Notes: a model not told the origin generated them from the sequence alone. DNA of 52,245 bases from JAKLKS01 sp964370855 (GCA_964370855.1 CAYJMF010000021.1:1-52245), one strand, 5' to 3'. Counted from the first letter of the stretch, positions 31,363 to 40,341 are shown. Made by a program: numbers and translations.

Positions 31363-32300
31363 GAGGAGGGCCCCCGGCGCCCCACCACGAGGAGGGGGCG
31401 GGCGACCTGCTCGAGGCGGGCGTGCTCGCGGAGAACGAGGCGGAGGTCCTCCTCGATCTCGACGCGGAAGCCGCACTGCCCGAGGATCCGGACAAGGGCG
31501 TCCCGGCTGCGTTCGACCCCTCCCCCGAGCCAGCGGGCGCGGGGGACCTGCTCCTCCCACCAGGACCAGGGGGAGGCGACGGCGAACCGCCCCCCCGCCC
31601 CGGCCAGGGAGGCGGCCCGCCGGAGGAAGGCCTCGGGGTCGGCCTGGCGCTCCACGAGGTTGGCCGCCAGCACGAGCCCGGCGATGCCCGGGGGGAGGGG
31701 GGGGCGGTCGGGGTCCCCCACGACGACCTCGATGGGGCCGGGGCGGAGCGCGCCGAGGTCCGCCTCCACCACCCGCTCGAAGGCCCCCTCCTCCACGATG
31801 CGCACCGGCGCCCTCCCCTCCCGGAGGATGGAGCGCGCCAGCCGGGCCGTGACGAAGGAGGGCTCCACGGCGAGGGTGAACCCGGCCCGCCGGGAGAGTC
31901 CGAGGGCGGCCCGCCCGGCGGAGGCGGCGAGGTCCACGGCCAGCCCTTCCACGGGCAGGTCCCCGAGCCGCCGCCAGAAGTCCCCGAGGCCGAGCCCCGC
32001 CCGCTCCCCCTCCGGGAGGAGGTCCCCGTAGTGGGACAGCAGGTGGGGGCCGAGGAGCCGCAGGGGGTCCTCGACCTCGTGGGTCTCCTGGGCCACCTTG
32101 CGCCATCCGTCGGGGACGAGGACCGCCACCCCGTCCACGATGGGGTACCTGTCCCCGCAGCGGACGCAGCGGAGCGAGCCTTCCCGGACCTCCTCCCCCT
32201 CCCCGCCGCCCCGTTCCAGCCGGAGCGCCGCCGGGACCTCCTTCCCCCACGTGCAGTCGGGGCAGGTCAGCTGTACCCGTTCGAGCAGATCTCTTCGCAA
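31359..32300 (-). CDS. methyltransferase-like protein with N-terminal Trm112-type zinc ribbon
   Basis: This protein of about 313 aa begins with two Cys pairs (CPDC, then CVRC about 35 residues later) followed by YPIVDGVAVLVPD, the Trm112/YcaR-like zinc ribbon often fused to methyltransferases. A Rossmann-like part follows: LAVDLAASAGRAALGLSRR (motif I lacks the usual GxGxG), PIEVVVGDP and LAANLVERQADPEAFL. The degenerate motif I leaves activity uncertain. The start is unclear: TTG at 32300 puts the zinc ribbon near the N-terminus, while the frame stays open through the palindrome to an ATG at 32417. The last 4 nt overlap the ABC ATPase gene. Confidence 0.6.
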   Translation of the reverse strand: MRRDLLERVQLTCPDCTWGKEVPAALRLERGGGEGEEVREGSLRCVRCGDRYPIVDGVAVLVPDGWRKVAQETHEVEDPLRLLGPHLLSHYGDLLPEGERAGLGLGDFWRRLGDLPVEGLAVDLAASAGRAALGLSRRAGFTLAVEPSFVTARLARSILREGRAPVRIVEEGAFERVVEADLGALRPGPIEVVVGDPDRPPLPPGIAGLVLAANLVERQADPEAFLRRAASLAGAGGRFAVASPWSWWEEQVPRARWLGGGVERSRDALVRILGQCGFRVEIEEDLRLVLREHARLEQVARPLLVVGRRGPSS

Positions 32301-32301
32301 G

Positions 32302-32395
32302 GGGGGGACGTTCCTCAGTTCGTCACTTTCCTGTGGATAACCCCGGGAGACCGGGGTTATCCACAGGAAAGTGACGAACTGAGGAACGTCCCCCC
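32302..32395. repeat. long palindromic (REP/MITE-like) element, 45-bp arms, GAGA loop
   Basis: Arms 32302-32346 and 32351-32395 are perfect 45-bp inverted repeats separated by GAGA. The outer boundary GGGGGGACGTTCCTCAGTT is shared in large part with the element at 12931-13053. The inner arm contains TGTGGATAACC, so two DnaA-box-like words occur by virtue of the palindrome. It lies just in front of the methyltransferase start and is open in frame on both strands, encoding nearly the same peptide either way. A transcript would fold into a long hairpin. Confidence 0.9.
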
Positions 32396-32487
32396 TGTTC
32401 GGTTTTCTGGGAGGCATCCGCCGATTCGGTGCGGTATGCTGACCCTGACTCCGGGGGTGTCTCCCGGCGCAGGAGGAGGGTGGAACC

Positions 32488-32751
32488 ATGAAGAAGGGCA
32501 TTGCCGCGCTGGCGTTGCTGGTCGTCGGCTCGTTCGGGCTGTCGGGCTGCTACCTCTCCCGCCAGATCGCGGGGGACGAGCTCGTGGGCGGACCGACCAA
32601 CCCGGCCCTGTGGGTGACGGTCCCCGTGGACACCATCCTCTTCCCCTTCGAGCTGGCCCACTTCATCGACAACAAGGACTCCTGGACCCCCTGGTCGGCC
32701 GACGACATGCGGGCCCAGTACGTCGACGCCTACAAGTTCCCCGGCGAGTAG
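32488..32751 (+). CDS. small YceK/DUF1375-like lipoprotein
   Basis: This 87-aa lipoprotein has a signal peptide ending in the lipobox LSGC (Cys21). The short mature part (WVTVPVDTILFPFELAHFI) resembles the YceK family, whose members end with PVDxVxDTxxxP-like segments. It has a strong GGAGG site before the ATG at 32488. Function unknown; it is monocistronic, with a terminator hairpin 22 nt after the stop. Confidence 0.7.
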   Translation: MKKGIAALALLVVGSFGLSGCYLSRQIAGDELVGGPTNPALWVTVPVDTILFPFELAHFIDNKDSWTPWSADDMRAQYVDAYKFPGE

Positions 32752-32773
32752 TACCGCCGATCCATCGCAACCC

Positions 32774-32829
32774 GGAGGGCGCCACCCGGCGCCCTCCTTC
32801 GATTCCCGGCGGGAGGACGCCGCCGGGAA
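32774..32829 (+). terminator. two consecutive hairpins after the lipoprotein gene
   Basis: The first hairpin has a 10-bp stem (GGAGGGCGCC at 32774-32783 with its complement at 32788-32797, loop ACCC) followed by TTCG. The second has a 10-bp stem (TTCCCGGCGG at 32803-32812 with 32820-32829, loop of 7). Together they should insulate the atp operon from upstream transcription. Confidence 0.6.
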
Positions 32830-32851
32830 GGCCGACCCGGGGCCGGAATCC

Positions 32852-32881
32852 TTGTCCCTCCCCCCCCGCCGCCGCTAATCT
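32852..32881 (+). promoter_or_regulatory. candidate atp operon promoter
   Basis: TTGTCC (32852-32857) and TAATCT (32876-32881) are separated by 18 bp. Transcription would start near 32888 and give a leader of about 60 nt containing another GC-rich hairpin. Confidence 0.5.
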
Positions 32882-32947
32882 CCCCGCTTTCCCGGCGGGA
32901 TTCGGGGCCGCGTTCCCGTCCGGGATGACCGAGGAAGGCCGGTACGT

Positions 32948-33208
32948 ATGGGCGACGGTCCTCCCGGCGACGAGTCCGGCGACGAGGGGAAGAAGGGCAA
33001 CGCTTCCGGTCTCCGGGCCTACCTCAAGTTCACGCACCTCGGGACGCAGATGACCCTCGTGCTCCTCGGAGGGGTCTTCGGCGGCATCTGGCTCGACGAC
33101 AAGTGGGGGACGGACCCCATCCTGACCGTGGTGGGCAGCCTGGCGGGCATCGGCATCGGGCTGTACATCGTGATCCGGGAGACGGGGTCGAAATCGAAAG
33201 GTTCCTGA
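32948..33208 (+). CDS. atpZ: AtpZ/AtpQ-like small F-ATPase-associated membrane protein
   Basis: This is an 86-aa protein with two membrane helices (MTLVLLGGVFGGIWLDD and LTVVGSLAGIGIGLYIVI) after a charged N-terminus. It is the first gene of the F-type ATP synthase operon. This matches the AtpZ/AtpQ family that partners with AtpI in c-ring assembly and possibly Mg2+ transport. The ATG at 32948 follows GAGGAAGG. Only 10 nt separate it from the next gene. Confidence 0.75.
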   Translation: MGDGPPGDESGDEGKKGNASGLRAYLKFTHLGTQMTLVLLGGVFGGIWLDDKWGTDPILTVVGSLAGIGIGLYIVIRETGSKSKGS

Positions 33209-33218
33209 AGCGGCGACC

Positions 33219-33632
33219 ATGAGCGGGAAGGCCATCGGCGGAGCCGTCGCGGCGGGCGCGGTCCTTGCGGCCGGGTGCGTCGTCGCCCTCGTCGCCCTCC
33301 TCGGATCCTCGGCCCCGGTGATCGCCGGCCTCGCCATCGGCCTCGGCCTCGGCGCCGGCGGCGCCGTCCTCGAGGTCCTCCTCATGGGCCGCGCCTTCCG
33401 GAAGGACCCGAGGAAGGCCGTCAACCTCGTCCTCACCGGCCTCGGGCTCCGGTTCCTGGTCCTCATGCTCCTCACCGTCGCCTTCCACTGGGTCCCCGCC
33501 GTGGACGAGACCGCCTTCGCGATCTCCTTCGTCGGGGGCTTCGTCGCCTGCCTCCCGGCCATCGGGGTCGTTTCCGGGGCGGGGAGGCACGCCGTCCACG
33601 GGCCTGCCGTCCACGGGGAGGTGCACGGATGA
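33219..33632 (+). CDS. atpI: ATP synthase subunit I-like (AtpI)
   Basis: This 137-aa protein has four membrane helices and a His-rich tail (HAVHGPAVHGEVHG), in the AtpI/AtpR position between atpZ and atpB. AtpI assists c-ring assembly. The sequence is weakly conserved, so the assignment rests mainly on topology and gene order. Its stop overlaps the atpB start as ATGA. Confidence 0.7.
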   Translation: MSGKAIGGAVAAGAVLAAGCVVALVALLGSSAPVIAGLAIGLGLGAGGAVLEVLLMGRAFRKDPRKAVNLVLTGLGLRFLVLMLLTVAFHWVPAVDETAFAISFVGGFVACLPAIGVVSGAGRHAVHGPAVHGEVHG

Positions 33633-34483
33633 GCCCCTCCGCCTTCCTCGCCGCCGGCGACATCATCGGCCACCTGACGAACTCCTACGAATTGCACTTC
33701 GGGAAGTGGCACTTCGACCTCACCCCGATCAACGTCTTCCTCAAGGGCACCTTCGGGGAGTGGTTCCCGGGCATCAACAAGCACGTCGTCATGATGATGC
33801 TCGCGGCCGCCCTGACCGCCTTCGCCGCCATCACGACGGCGCGCGTGGCCCACCGGCGCACGGGGCGGACGTTCTTCCCCGCCATGGTCGAGTGGGCCGT
33901 CGTCTGGCTCCGGGACGAGGTCATCGGCGAGGGGATCCACGACGCGAAGAACCGCCGCCGCTACTTCCCCTGGCTGGCGACGTTCTTCTTCTTCATCCTC
34001 TTCTGCAATCTGCTGGGGCTCCTGCCTCCCCCCTTCGGCTCCACGGCCACGGGGAACGTGAACGTCACCGCGGGCCTCGCGCTCATCACCCTCAGCCTGA
34101 TGCTCATCGGCGGCATGGTCGAGAAGGGACCGGTCAAGTTCTGGATCGGGCTCGTCCCCCACGGCGTCCCGCTGATCCTGTGGCCCCTCGTGTTCATCAT
34201 CGAGTGCGTGGGCCTCATCACGAAGCCCTTCGCCCTCACGGTGCGCCTCTTCGCCAACATGACCGCCGGCCACGTGATGCTGGCGGTCCTCGGCGGGTTC
34301 CTGCTCGTCGGCGGGGCGACCGCGGGCGAGTGGGCCACCAACAAGGCGATGGCGGGGATCCCGTCGCTCCTCTTCTACCTGTTCATCAACACCTTCGAGG
34401 TGCTCATCGCCCTCATTCAGGCCTACATCTTCACCATCCTGTCTTCCATCTTCGTGGGGATGATGCTCTCCCACGAGCACTAG
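33629..34483 (+). CDS. atpB: F-type ATP synthase subunit a
   Basis: This is the 284-aa stator half-channel subunit of Fo with about six helices. The essential Arg is in ALTVRLFANMTAGH, and a later helix NTFEVLIALIQAYIFTILSSIF is typical. Start ATG at 33629 overlaps atpI by 4 nt. The N-terminal loop LTNSYELHFGKWHFD is the usual periplasmic entry. It works with the c-ring encoded next. Confidence 0.93.
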   Translation: MSPSAFLAAGDIIGHLTNSYELHFGKWHFDLTPINVFLKGTFGEWFPGINKHVVMMMLAAALTAFAAITTARVAHRRTGRTFFPAMVEWAVVWLRDEVIGEGIHDAKNRRRYFPWLATFFFFILFCNLLGLLPPPFGSTATGNVNVTAGLALITLSLMLIGGMVEKGPVKFWIGLVPHGVPLILWPLVFIIECVGLITKPFALTVRLFANMTAGHVMLAVLGGFLLVGGATAGEWATNKAMAGIPSLLFYLFINTFEVLIALIQAYIFTILSSIFVGMMLSHEH

Positions 34484-34534
34484 TCCGAAAGGGTCCCGGC
34501 CCCCCCCCGGGGGGCCATAGCTGGAGGGAGTACC

Positions 34535-34831
34535 ATGCAGGAGCAAGCGTTCAACACGGCCGAGACTCTGATGAACATGCAGTGGGCGGCCTTCGGCGCC
34601 GCCATCGGCGGCGCGCTGTCGGCCATCGCGGCGGGCTACGGCATCGGCAAGATCGCGTCCACGGCCTGCGAGTCCATCGCGCGCCAGCCCGAGGCGGCCG
34701 GCGACATCCGCGGCGCCACGGTGCTGACGGCGGCCTTCATCGAGGGCGTGTGCCTCTTCTCGGTGGTGGTCAGCCTCCTCATCGTCCTGAACCTCGACAA
34801 GTGGTTCGGCAAGGCCCTGGGCATCGTCTAG
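34535..34831 (+). CDS. atpE: F-type ATP synthase subunit c
   Basis: This is a 98-aa hairpin of two helices. The ion-binding carboxylate is Glu70 in AAFIEGVCLF, and the polar loop is ARQPEA. The residue after Glu70 is Gly, not Ser or Thr, and the Gln of the Na+ motif in helix 1 is absent, so protons are the likely coupling ion. A strong TGGAGGGAG precedes the ATG, consistent with the high stoichiometry needed for the ring. An N-terminal extension of about 15 residues precedes helix 1. Confidence 0.95.
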   Translation: MQEQAFNTAETLMNMQWAAFGAAIGGALSAIAAGYGIGKIASTACESIARQPEAAGDIRGATVLTAAFIEGVCLFSVVVSLLIVLNLDKWFGKALGIV

Positions 34832-34855
34832 AGGATCCGGAAGGGGAGGCGCATC

Positions 34856-35455
34856 ATGCCTCAATTCCTGATTCCCCTCCTGGCCATGGCCGAGGAGGAG
34901 GCGGCGGCGGGCGGCGCCCACGGGGGCGGCCACGGTGCCGGATTCCAGCTCATCGACGTGCAGTGGGAATCCGTGATCTGGCTGTGGATCATCTTCATCC
35001 TGCTGGTGGTCGTCCTCCGCAAGCTCGCCTGGCCGATGATCACGGAGGCCGTGGAGCGCCGCGAGGATCACATCGCGGAGAGCCTCCGCAAGGCCGAGGA
35101 GGTCCAGCGGGCCGCCTCGGAGATCGCCGCCCGCCAGGAGGCGATGCTCGCCGAGGCCCACGTCCGGGCCAAGGCCGTCCTGGACGAGGCCCGCGAGCAG
35201 TCCGAGACCTACCGCAAGCGCGAACTGGAGAAGGCCCGCGTCGAGGCGGACGCCTTCCTGGATCGCGCGAAGAAGGAGATCTCCCTCGAGGAGGGCCGCG
35301 CCAGGGACTCGCTTCGCCGCGAGGTCGTGGACCTCACGGTGGAGGCGGCGTCGAAGGTCCTCGGGAGGACGATGACCGCCGCCGACGACAGGCGCCTCGC
35401 CGAGGAGCTCGTGGGCGAGGTGAGGGCCCGGCGCATGGGGGCCTCGAAGAATTGA
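34856..35455 (+). CDS. atpF: F-type ATP synthase subunit b
   Basis: This 199-aa peripheral-stalk subunit has an N-terminal Gly/His-rich extension, one membrane helix (SVIWLWIIFILLVVVLRKL) and a long charged coiled coil ending near LVGEVRARRMG. GGGGAGG lies before the ATG. Its stop overlaps the TTG start of atpH as TTGA. Only one b gene is present. Confidence 0.92.
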   Translation: MPQFLIPLLAMAEEEAAAGGAHGGGHGAGFQLIDVQWESVIWLWIIFILLVVVLRKLAWPMITEAVERREDHIAESLRKAEEVQRAASEIAARQEAMLAEAHVRAKAVLDEAREQSETYRKRELEKARVEADAFLDRAKKEISLEEGRARDSLRREVVDLTVEAASKVLGRTMTAADDRRLAEELVGEVRARRMGASKN

Positions 35456-36000
35456 ACAAGTCCGAACCCGCCGCCCGGAGCTACGCCGAGGCCGTCCTCC
35501 AGCTCGCCAAGGAGAAGGGCCGTCTCGCGGCGTCCATGGACGACCTCCGTTCCGTGGAGGCGGTGTTCCACGCCGACGCCCGGCTCCGCGGGCTCTTCAC
35601 CTCCCCCCGCATCGACAGGGGCGTGAAGGAGGAGTTCGTCCGGCGCGCCTTCAAGGGCAGGGTCGGGGACGAGATCCTCGGCCTCCTCGTGGTCCTTATC
35701 CGCAAGGGCCGCGAATCGCTGTACGACAACGTCGTCGACTACTTCGACAGCCTGAAGGACCTGGAGGAGAAGCGCATCCACGTGCACATCTCCTCCGCCC
35801 GCGCGCTCGACCCCGACGTCAGGGCCGCCATCGAGGCCGCCATCGCGGAAGCCTCGGGGAAGCGCCCCATCGTCAACGAGAAGGTGGACCCCGCCCTCGT
35901 GGGCGGCCTCGTGGTGAGGGTGAACGACATCGTCGTGGACGGCAGCATCAGGACGCGGCTCCGGGCGCTCCGCAGCCGCCTCGTCGGGGAAAACCGCTGA
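35452..36000 (+). CDS. atpH: F-type ATP synthase subunit delta
   Basis: This 182-aa OSCP/delta subunit joins the b stalk to the top of F1. The N-terminal helix bundle begins SEPAARSYAEAVLQLA, and the C-terminal signature is VDPALVGGLVVRVNDIVVDGSIRTRLRALR. The start is TTG at 35452, overlapping the atpF stop; no ATG or GTG is available nearby. Confidence 0.93.
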   Translation: MNKSEPAARSYAEAVLQLAKEKGRLAASMDDLRSVEAVFHADARLRGLFTSPRIDRGVKEEFVRRAFKGRVGDEILGLLVVLIRKGRESLYDNVVDYFDSLKDLEEKRIHVHISSARALDPDVRAAIEAAIAEASGKRPIVNEKVDPALVGGLVVRVNDIVVDGSIRTRLRALRSRLVGENR

Positions 36001-36025
36001 ACCCAGCCGCACCAGGGAGAGTCCC

Positions 36026-37546
36026 ATGAACATCCGCCCGGAAGAAATCACAAGCGTCCTGAAGAAGGAGATCGAGCAGTTCGAATCGGCCATCGAGATG
36101 GCCGAGACGGGGACCGTGCTCGAGGTCGGCGACGGCATCGCCCGCGTCTACGGCCTCGAGAAGGTCATGGCCGCCGAGATGCTCGAGTTCGAGAACGGGG
36201 CCTTCGGCCTCGCCTTCAACCTCGAGGAGGACAGCGTCGGCGTCGTCATCCTCGGGCGCTTCCAGGACATCAAGGAGGGGCAGCTCGTCAAGCGGACGGG
36301 CCGCATCCTCTCCGTCCCGACGGGGGACGCCCTCATCGGCCGCGTCGTGAACCCCCTCGGCGAGCCCATGGACGGCAAGGGCCCCATCGCCACGACGGAC
36401 TTCATGCCCCTCGAGGGCCGCGCCCCGGGCATCGCCGACCGCCAGCCCGTGAAGGTCCCCCTCCAGACCGGCATCAAGGCCGTGGACGGGATGATCCCCA
36501 TCGGCCGCGGCCAGCGCGAGCTCATCATCGGCGACCGCGAGACGGGGAAGACCTCCGTCGCCGTGGACACCATCATCAACCAGAAGGGCAAGGACTGCAT
36601 CTGCGTCTACGTCGCCGTGGGGCAGAAGGCCTCCACCGTCGCCGGCGTCGTGGACCGGCTCGCCCGAAACGGCGCCATGGATCACACCATCATCGTGGTG
36701 GCCAGCGCCAACGACCCCGCCCCGCTCCAGTACATCGCCCCCTACGCCGGCACGGCCATGGCCGAGTTCTTCATGTACAGGCAGAACAAGGACACCCTCT
36801 GCGTGTACGACGACCTGTCGAAGCAGGCCGTCGCCTACCGCCAGCTCTCCCTGCTCCTCCGCCGCCCGCCGGGCCGCGAGGCGTACCCCGGCGACATCTT
36901 CTACTGCCACTCCCGCCTGCTCGAGCGCGCGGCCAAGCTCTCCGCGGAGAAGGGCGGGGGTTCCCTCACCGCGCTCCCCATCATCGAGACCCAGGCCGGC
37001 GACGTGTCCGCCTACATCCCGACCAACGTCATCTCCATCACCGACGGCCAGATCTACCTCGAGCCGGACCTGTTCTACGCCGGCGTGCGCCCGGCCATCA
37101 ACGTGGGCATCTCGGTGTCCCGCGTCGGCGGCAACGCGCAGATCAAGGCCATGAAGAAGGTGGCCGGCACGCTCCGTCTCGACCTCGCCCAGTACCGCGA
37201 GCTCGAGGCCTTCGCGCAGTTCGCGTCGGACCTCGACAAGAACACCCAGCGCCAGCTCGCCCGCGGCGAGCGCACCGTCGAGGTCCTGAAGCAGGGCCTC
37301 TACGCCCCCTGGCCCGTGGAGGAGCAGGTCGCCGTCCTCTACGCCGTCACCAACGGCTACTTCGACGAGGTGGAGGTCGAGAACCTCAAGGTGGTCGAGA
37401 AGCAGATGGTGGACTCCCTCCGGTCGGGCCAGGCCCTCGGCCTCATCGCGACGAAGAAGGAGCTCTCCGCCGACGTCGTCGAGGCGCTCAAGTCGGAGCT
37501 CGAAGCCTTCCGCTCGCGCCTGAAGGCCGGCGGCGGGCAGGGCTAG
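36026..37546 (+). CDS. atpA: F-type ATP synthase subunit alpha
   Basis: This 506-aa non-catalytic nucleotide-binding subunit has Walker A GDRETGKT and the segments YVAVGQKASTVAGVV and AYRQLSLLLRRPPGREAYPGD, with the family signature PAINVGISVSRVGG. GGGAGAG precedes the ATG. Length and order are standard, 25 nt after atpH. Confidence 0.96.
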   Translation: MNIRPEEITSVLKKEIEQFESAIEMAETGTVLEVGDGIARVYGLEKVMAAEMLEFENGAFGLAFNLEEDSVGVVILGRFQDIKEGQLVKRTGRILSVPTGDALIGRVVNPLGEPMDGKGPIATTDFMPLEGRAPGIADRQPVKVPLQTGIKAVDGMIPIGRGQRELIIGDRETGKTSVAVDTIINQKGKDCICVYVAVGQKASTVAGVVDRLARNGAMDHTIIVVASANDPAPLQYIAPYAGTAMAEFFMYRQNKDTLCVYDDLSKQAVAYRQLSLLLRRPPGREAYPGDIFYCHSRLLERAAKLSAEKGGGSLTALPIIETQAGDVSAYIPTNVISITDGQIYLEPDLFYAGVRPAINVGISVSRVGGNAQIKAMKKVAGTLRLDLAQYRELEAFAQFASDLDKNTQRQLARGERTVEVLKQGLYAPWPVEEQVAVLYAVTNGYFDEVEVENLKVVEKQMVDSLRSGQALGLIATKKELSADVVEALKSELEAFRSRLKAGGGQG

Positions 37547-37571
37547 AGGGAAGGGTCAGGGAGCCGCCACC

Positions 37572-38486
37572 GTGCCCGTCAACTCGAAGGCCATCCGCAA
37601 GAGGATCAAGTCCGTGTCCTCGACGCGGAAGATCACGAAGACCATGGAGATGGTCGCCACGAGCAAGCTCAAGCGCGCCCAGGACGCGGTGCTCTCGAGC
37701 GGGCCCTACTCCGCCCTCCTGGTCTCCATGATGAACGAGGTGGCCTCCCGGGTCCCGGACCGCTCCGCCTTCCCGCTCCTCCGGACCGTCGAGAAGCCGG
37801 AGCGGACCCTGGTCTTCATCCTCACGGCCAACCGCGGCCTCTGCGGCGGCTTCAATTCCTACCTCATCCGCAAGGGCCGCGACGCGGTCCGCGCCGAGGA
37901 GGAGGCGGGGCGCACGCCCGTCGTCTACATGGCCGGAAAGAAGGGCATCGCAGCCTTCCGCTTCATGGAGATGGCGATGGAGAAGCGCATCACGGACCTC
38001 TCCGACCGCCCCACCTACGAGGAGGCCGAGAGGGTCGCCGCGATGCTCACGGCCCCCTTCCTCGCCGGCGAGGTGGACCGGGTGCTCGTCGTCTTCCCCG
38101 ACTTCAAATCCATGGCCTCCCAGCCGCCCACGGTGCTCCAGCTCTGCCCCGTGGGGGACCCCTCCGCGAAGGGCACCGGGAAGACGGAGAAGACGGGGAA
38201 GACGGAGAAGAAGGCGGACGCGGGGAGCGACTTCATCTTCGCCCCCTCGCCGAAGGCCATCCTCGAGAAGCTGCTGCCGCTCTACGTCCGCACCACGGTC
38301 TACCGCGTGCTCGTCTCCGCGGTGGCCTCGGAGCAGATCGCACGGCGCACGGCCATGAAGCTCGCGTCGGACAACGCGAGCGACATGGTCACCACCCTGA
38401 CGCGGGCCTACAACAAGGCCCGCCAGGCGCAGATCACCCAGGAGATCGCCGAGATCATCGGCGGCGCGGAAGCGCTCAAGAAGTAG
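37572..38486 (+). CDS. atpG: F-type ATP synthase subunit gamma
   Basis: This 304-aa central shaft has N-terminal IRKRIKSVSSTRKITKTMEM and C-terminal SDNASDMVTTLTRAYNKARQ with ITQEIAEIIGGAEAL. A Lys/Thr/Gly insert (GKTEKTGKTEKK, residues about 200-215) lies in the globular domain and is encoded by near-tandem repeats. GTG at 37572. Confidence 0.94.
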   Translation: MPVNSKAIRKRIKSVSSTRKITKTMEMVATSKLKRAQDAVLSSGPYSALLVSMMNEVASRVPDRSAFPLLRTVEKPERTLVFILTANRGLCGGFNSYLIRKGRDAVRAEEEAGRTPVVYMAGKKGIAAFRFMEMAMEKRITDLSDRPTYEEAERVAAMLTAPFLAGEVDRVLVVFPDFKSMASQPPTVLQLCPVGDPSAKGTGKTEKTGKTEKKADAGSDFIFAPSPKAILEKLLPLYVRTTVYRVLVSAVASEQIARRTAMKLASDNASDMVTTLTRAYNKARQAQITQEIAEIIGGAEALKK

Positions 38487-38495
38487 GAGACCGAC

Positions 38496-39917
38496 ATGCC
38501 GACGCTCGTGGACGGGAAAATCGCGCAGGTCATCGGGAACGTCGTGGACGTCGAGTTCCCCATGGACCAGCTCCCGGAGATCTTCACCGCCCTCGTGATC
38601 GAGCAGGCGGTGGGCTCCGTGGCCGTGAAGGTCGTGTGCGAGGTGCAGCAGCACCTCGGGCGCAACCAGGTCCGGGCCGTGGCCATGTCCTCGACGGACG
38701 GCCTCGTGCGCGGCACCCACGTGACGAACACCGGCGCCCCCATCTCCGTGCCCGTGGGCGACGCCTGCCTCGGGCGGGTGTTCAACCTCCTCGGCGAGCC
38801 CGTGGACTACGGCCCCCCGCTTCCCGCGGGCATGGAGCGCCGCCCCATCCACCAGTCGCCCCCCCTGTTCAAGAGCCTCGCCGTGCGCACGGAGATCTTC
38901 GAGACCGGCATCAAGGTCATCGACCTCATCCACCCCTACGCCAAGGGCGGCAAGACGGGCCTCTTCGGCGGCGCCGGCGTCGGCAAGACGGTCATCATCA
39001 TGGAGCTCATCAACAACATCGCCACGGCCCACGGCGGCTACTCGGTGTTCTGCGGCGTCGGCGAGCGCACCCGCGAGGGCAACGACCTCTGGCTCGAGAT
39101 GAAGGAGTCCGGGGTCATCGACAAGACGGTGCTCTGCTACGGGCAGATGAACGAGCCCCCCGGCGCCCGCCTCCGCGTCGCGCTGTCGGGCCTCACCATG
39201 GCCGAGTACTTCCGCGACAAGGGCGGCGCCGACGTGCTGATGTTCGTGGACAACATCTTCCGCTTCTCCCAGGCCGGCTCCGAGGTGTCCGCGCTTCTCG
39301 GCCGCATGCCGAGCGCCGTGGGCTACCAGCCGACGCTGGCCACCGAGATGGGAGCGCTCCAGGAGCGCATCACCTCCACGGACCGCGGCTCCGTCACCTC
39401 GGTGCAGGCCATCTACGTGCCCGCCGACGACCTCACGGACCCCGCCCCGGCGACGGCCTTCACGCACCTCGACGCCAAGACCGTGCTCTCGCGCCAGATC
39501 GCCGAGCTCGGCATCTACCCGGCCGTGGACCCGCTCGACTCGACGAGCCGCGTGCTCGACCCGCAGTACGTCGGGGACCGCCACTACAAGGTCGCCCGCG
39601 ACGTGCAGGGCATCCTGCAGCGCTACAAGAACCTCCAGGACATCATCGCCATCCTCGGGATGGACGAGCTGTCCGAGGAGGACAAGCTCATCGTCAACCG
39701 CGCCCGCAAGATGCAGAAGTTCCTGAGCCAGCCCTTCTCCGTGGCCGAGCAGTTCACGGGCATGGCGGGCAAGTACGTGAAGCTCGAGGAGACCATCCGC
39801 TCCTTCGAGGAGGTCGTCGAGGGCAAGCACGACAACGTGCCGGAGCAGGCCTTCTACATGGTGGGCGGCATCGACGAGGTGCTCGAGAAGGCCGAGAAGA
39901 TGAAGGCGACGAACTAG
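38496..39917 (+). CDS. atpD: F-type ATP synthase subunit beta
   Basis: This 473-aa catalytic subunit has Walker A GGAGVGKT, the catalytic Glu segment GVGERTREGNDL, the Walker B LMFVDNIFRF and the DELSEEDK region near the C-terminus. It follows atpG by 9 nt. Residues needed for catalysis appear intact. Confidence 0.97.
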   Translation: MPTLVDGKIAQVIGNVVDVEFPMDQLPEIFTALVIEQAVGSVAVKVVCEVQQHLGRNQVRAVAMSSTDGLVRGTHVTNTGAPISVPVGDACLGRVFNLLGEPVDYGPPLPAGMERRPIHQSPPLFKSLAVRTEIFETGIKVIDLIHPYAKGGKTGLFGGAGVGKTVIIMELINNIATAHGGYSVFCGVGERTREGNDLWLEMKESGVIDKTVLCYGQMNEPPGARLRVALSGLTMAEYFRDKGGADVLMFVDNIFRFSQAGSEVSALLGRMPSAVGYQPTLATEMGALQERITSTDRGSVTSVQAIYVPADDLTDPAPATAFTHLDAKTVLSRQIAELGIYPAVDPLDSTSRVLDPQYVGDRHYKVARDVQGILQRYKNLQDIIAILGMDELSEEDKLIVNRARKMQKFLSQPFSVAEQFTGMAGKYVKLEETIRSFEEVVEGKHDNVPEQAFYMVGGIDEVLEKAEKMKATN

Positions 39918-39927
39918 GAGACGCACC

Positions 39928-40341
39928 GTGGCGGAATCCCTCTTCCAGGTCGAGGTCGTGGGTCCCGAGAAGCCCCTCTTCAAGGGGGAGGCGGGCTCCC
40001 TCGTCGCCGAGGCCTTCGACGGCGAGATGGGAATCCAGCCCGGCCACGCGCCGCTGGTGACGATGCTCGGCACCGGCGTCGTGCGCGTGAACTACGCCGG
40101 GCTCAAGCCGGGGGAGGAGATGTTCGCCATCCGCGGCGGATTCCTCCAGGTGCTCGGGAACCGCATCACCCTCCTCGTCACCGAGGCGCGGCGCGCCGAG
40201 GACGTGGACGCGCCGAAGACGAAGGCCGCCCTCGACGCCGTGGTGGCCTCCCTGCAGCACCCCCCCTCGGACGCGGAGTACGAGCGCCTGCTGGACGAGC
40301 GCCGCTGGCTGGAATCGCAGCTGAAGGTCGCCGCCGGGTAG
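39928..40341 (+). CDS. atpC: F-type ATP synthase subunit epsilon
   Basis: This 137-aa subunit has the beta-sandwich (LFKGEAGSLVAEAFDGEMGI, PGHAPLVTMLGTGVV) and a helical C-terminal part that can inhibit ATP hydrolysis. GTG at 39928. It is the last gene of the operon; the next gene has its own promoter 18 nt after the stop. Confidence 0.92.
   Translation: MAESLFQVEVVGPEKPLFKGEAGSLVAEAFDGEMGIQPGHAPLVTMLGTGVVRVNYAGLKPGEEMFAIRGGFLQVLGNRITLLVTEARRAEDVDAPKTKAALDAVVASLQHPPSDAEYERLLDERRWLESQLKVAAG

Noticed and set aside
32332..32365. Two perfect DnaA boxes as an origin
   Set aside because: Both words are arms of the palindromic repeat and are therefore not independent; the surroundings are not AT-rich.
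32302..32395. Palindrome as a simple intrinsic terminator
   Set aside because: The 45-bp arms are far longer than terminators, lack a T-tract and share their boundary with the 12.9-kb element.
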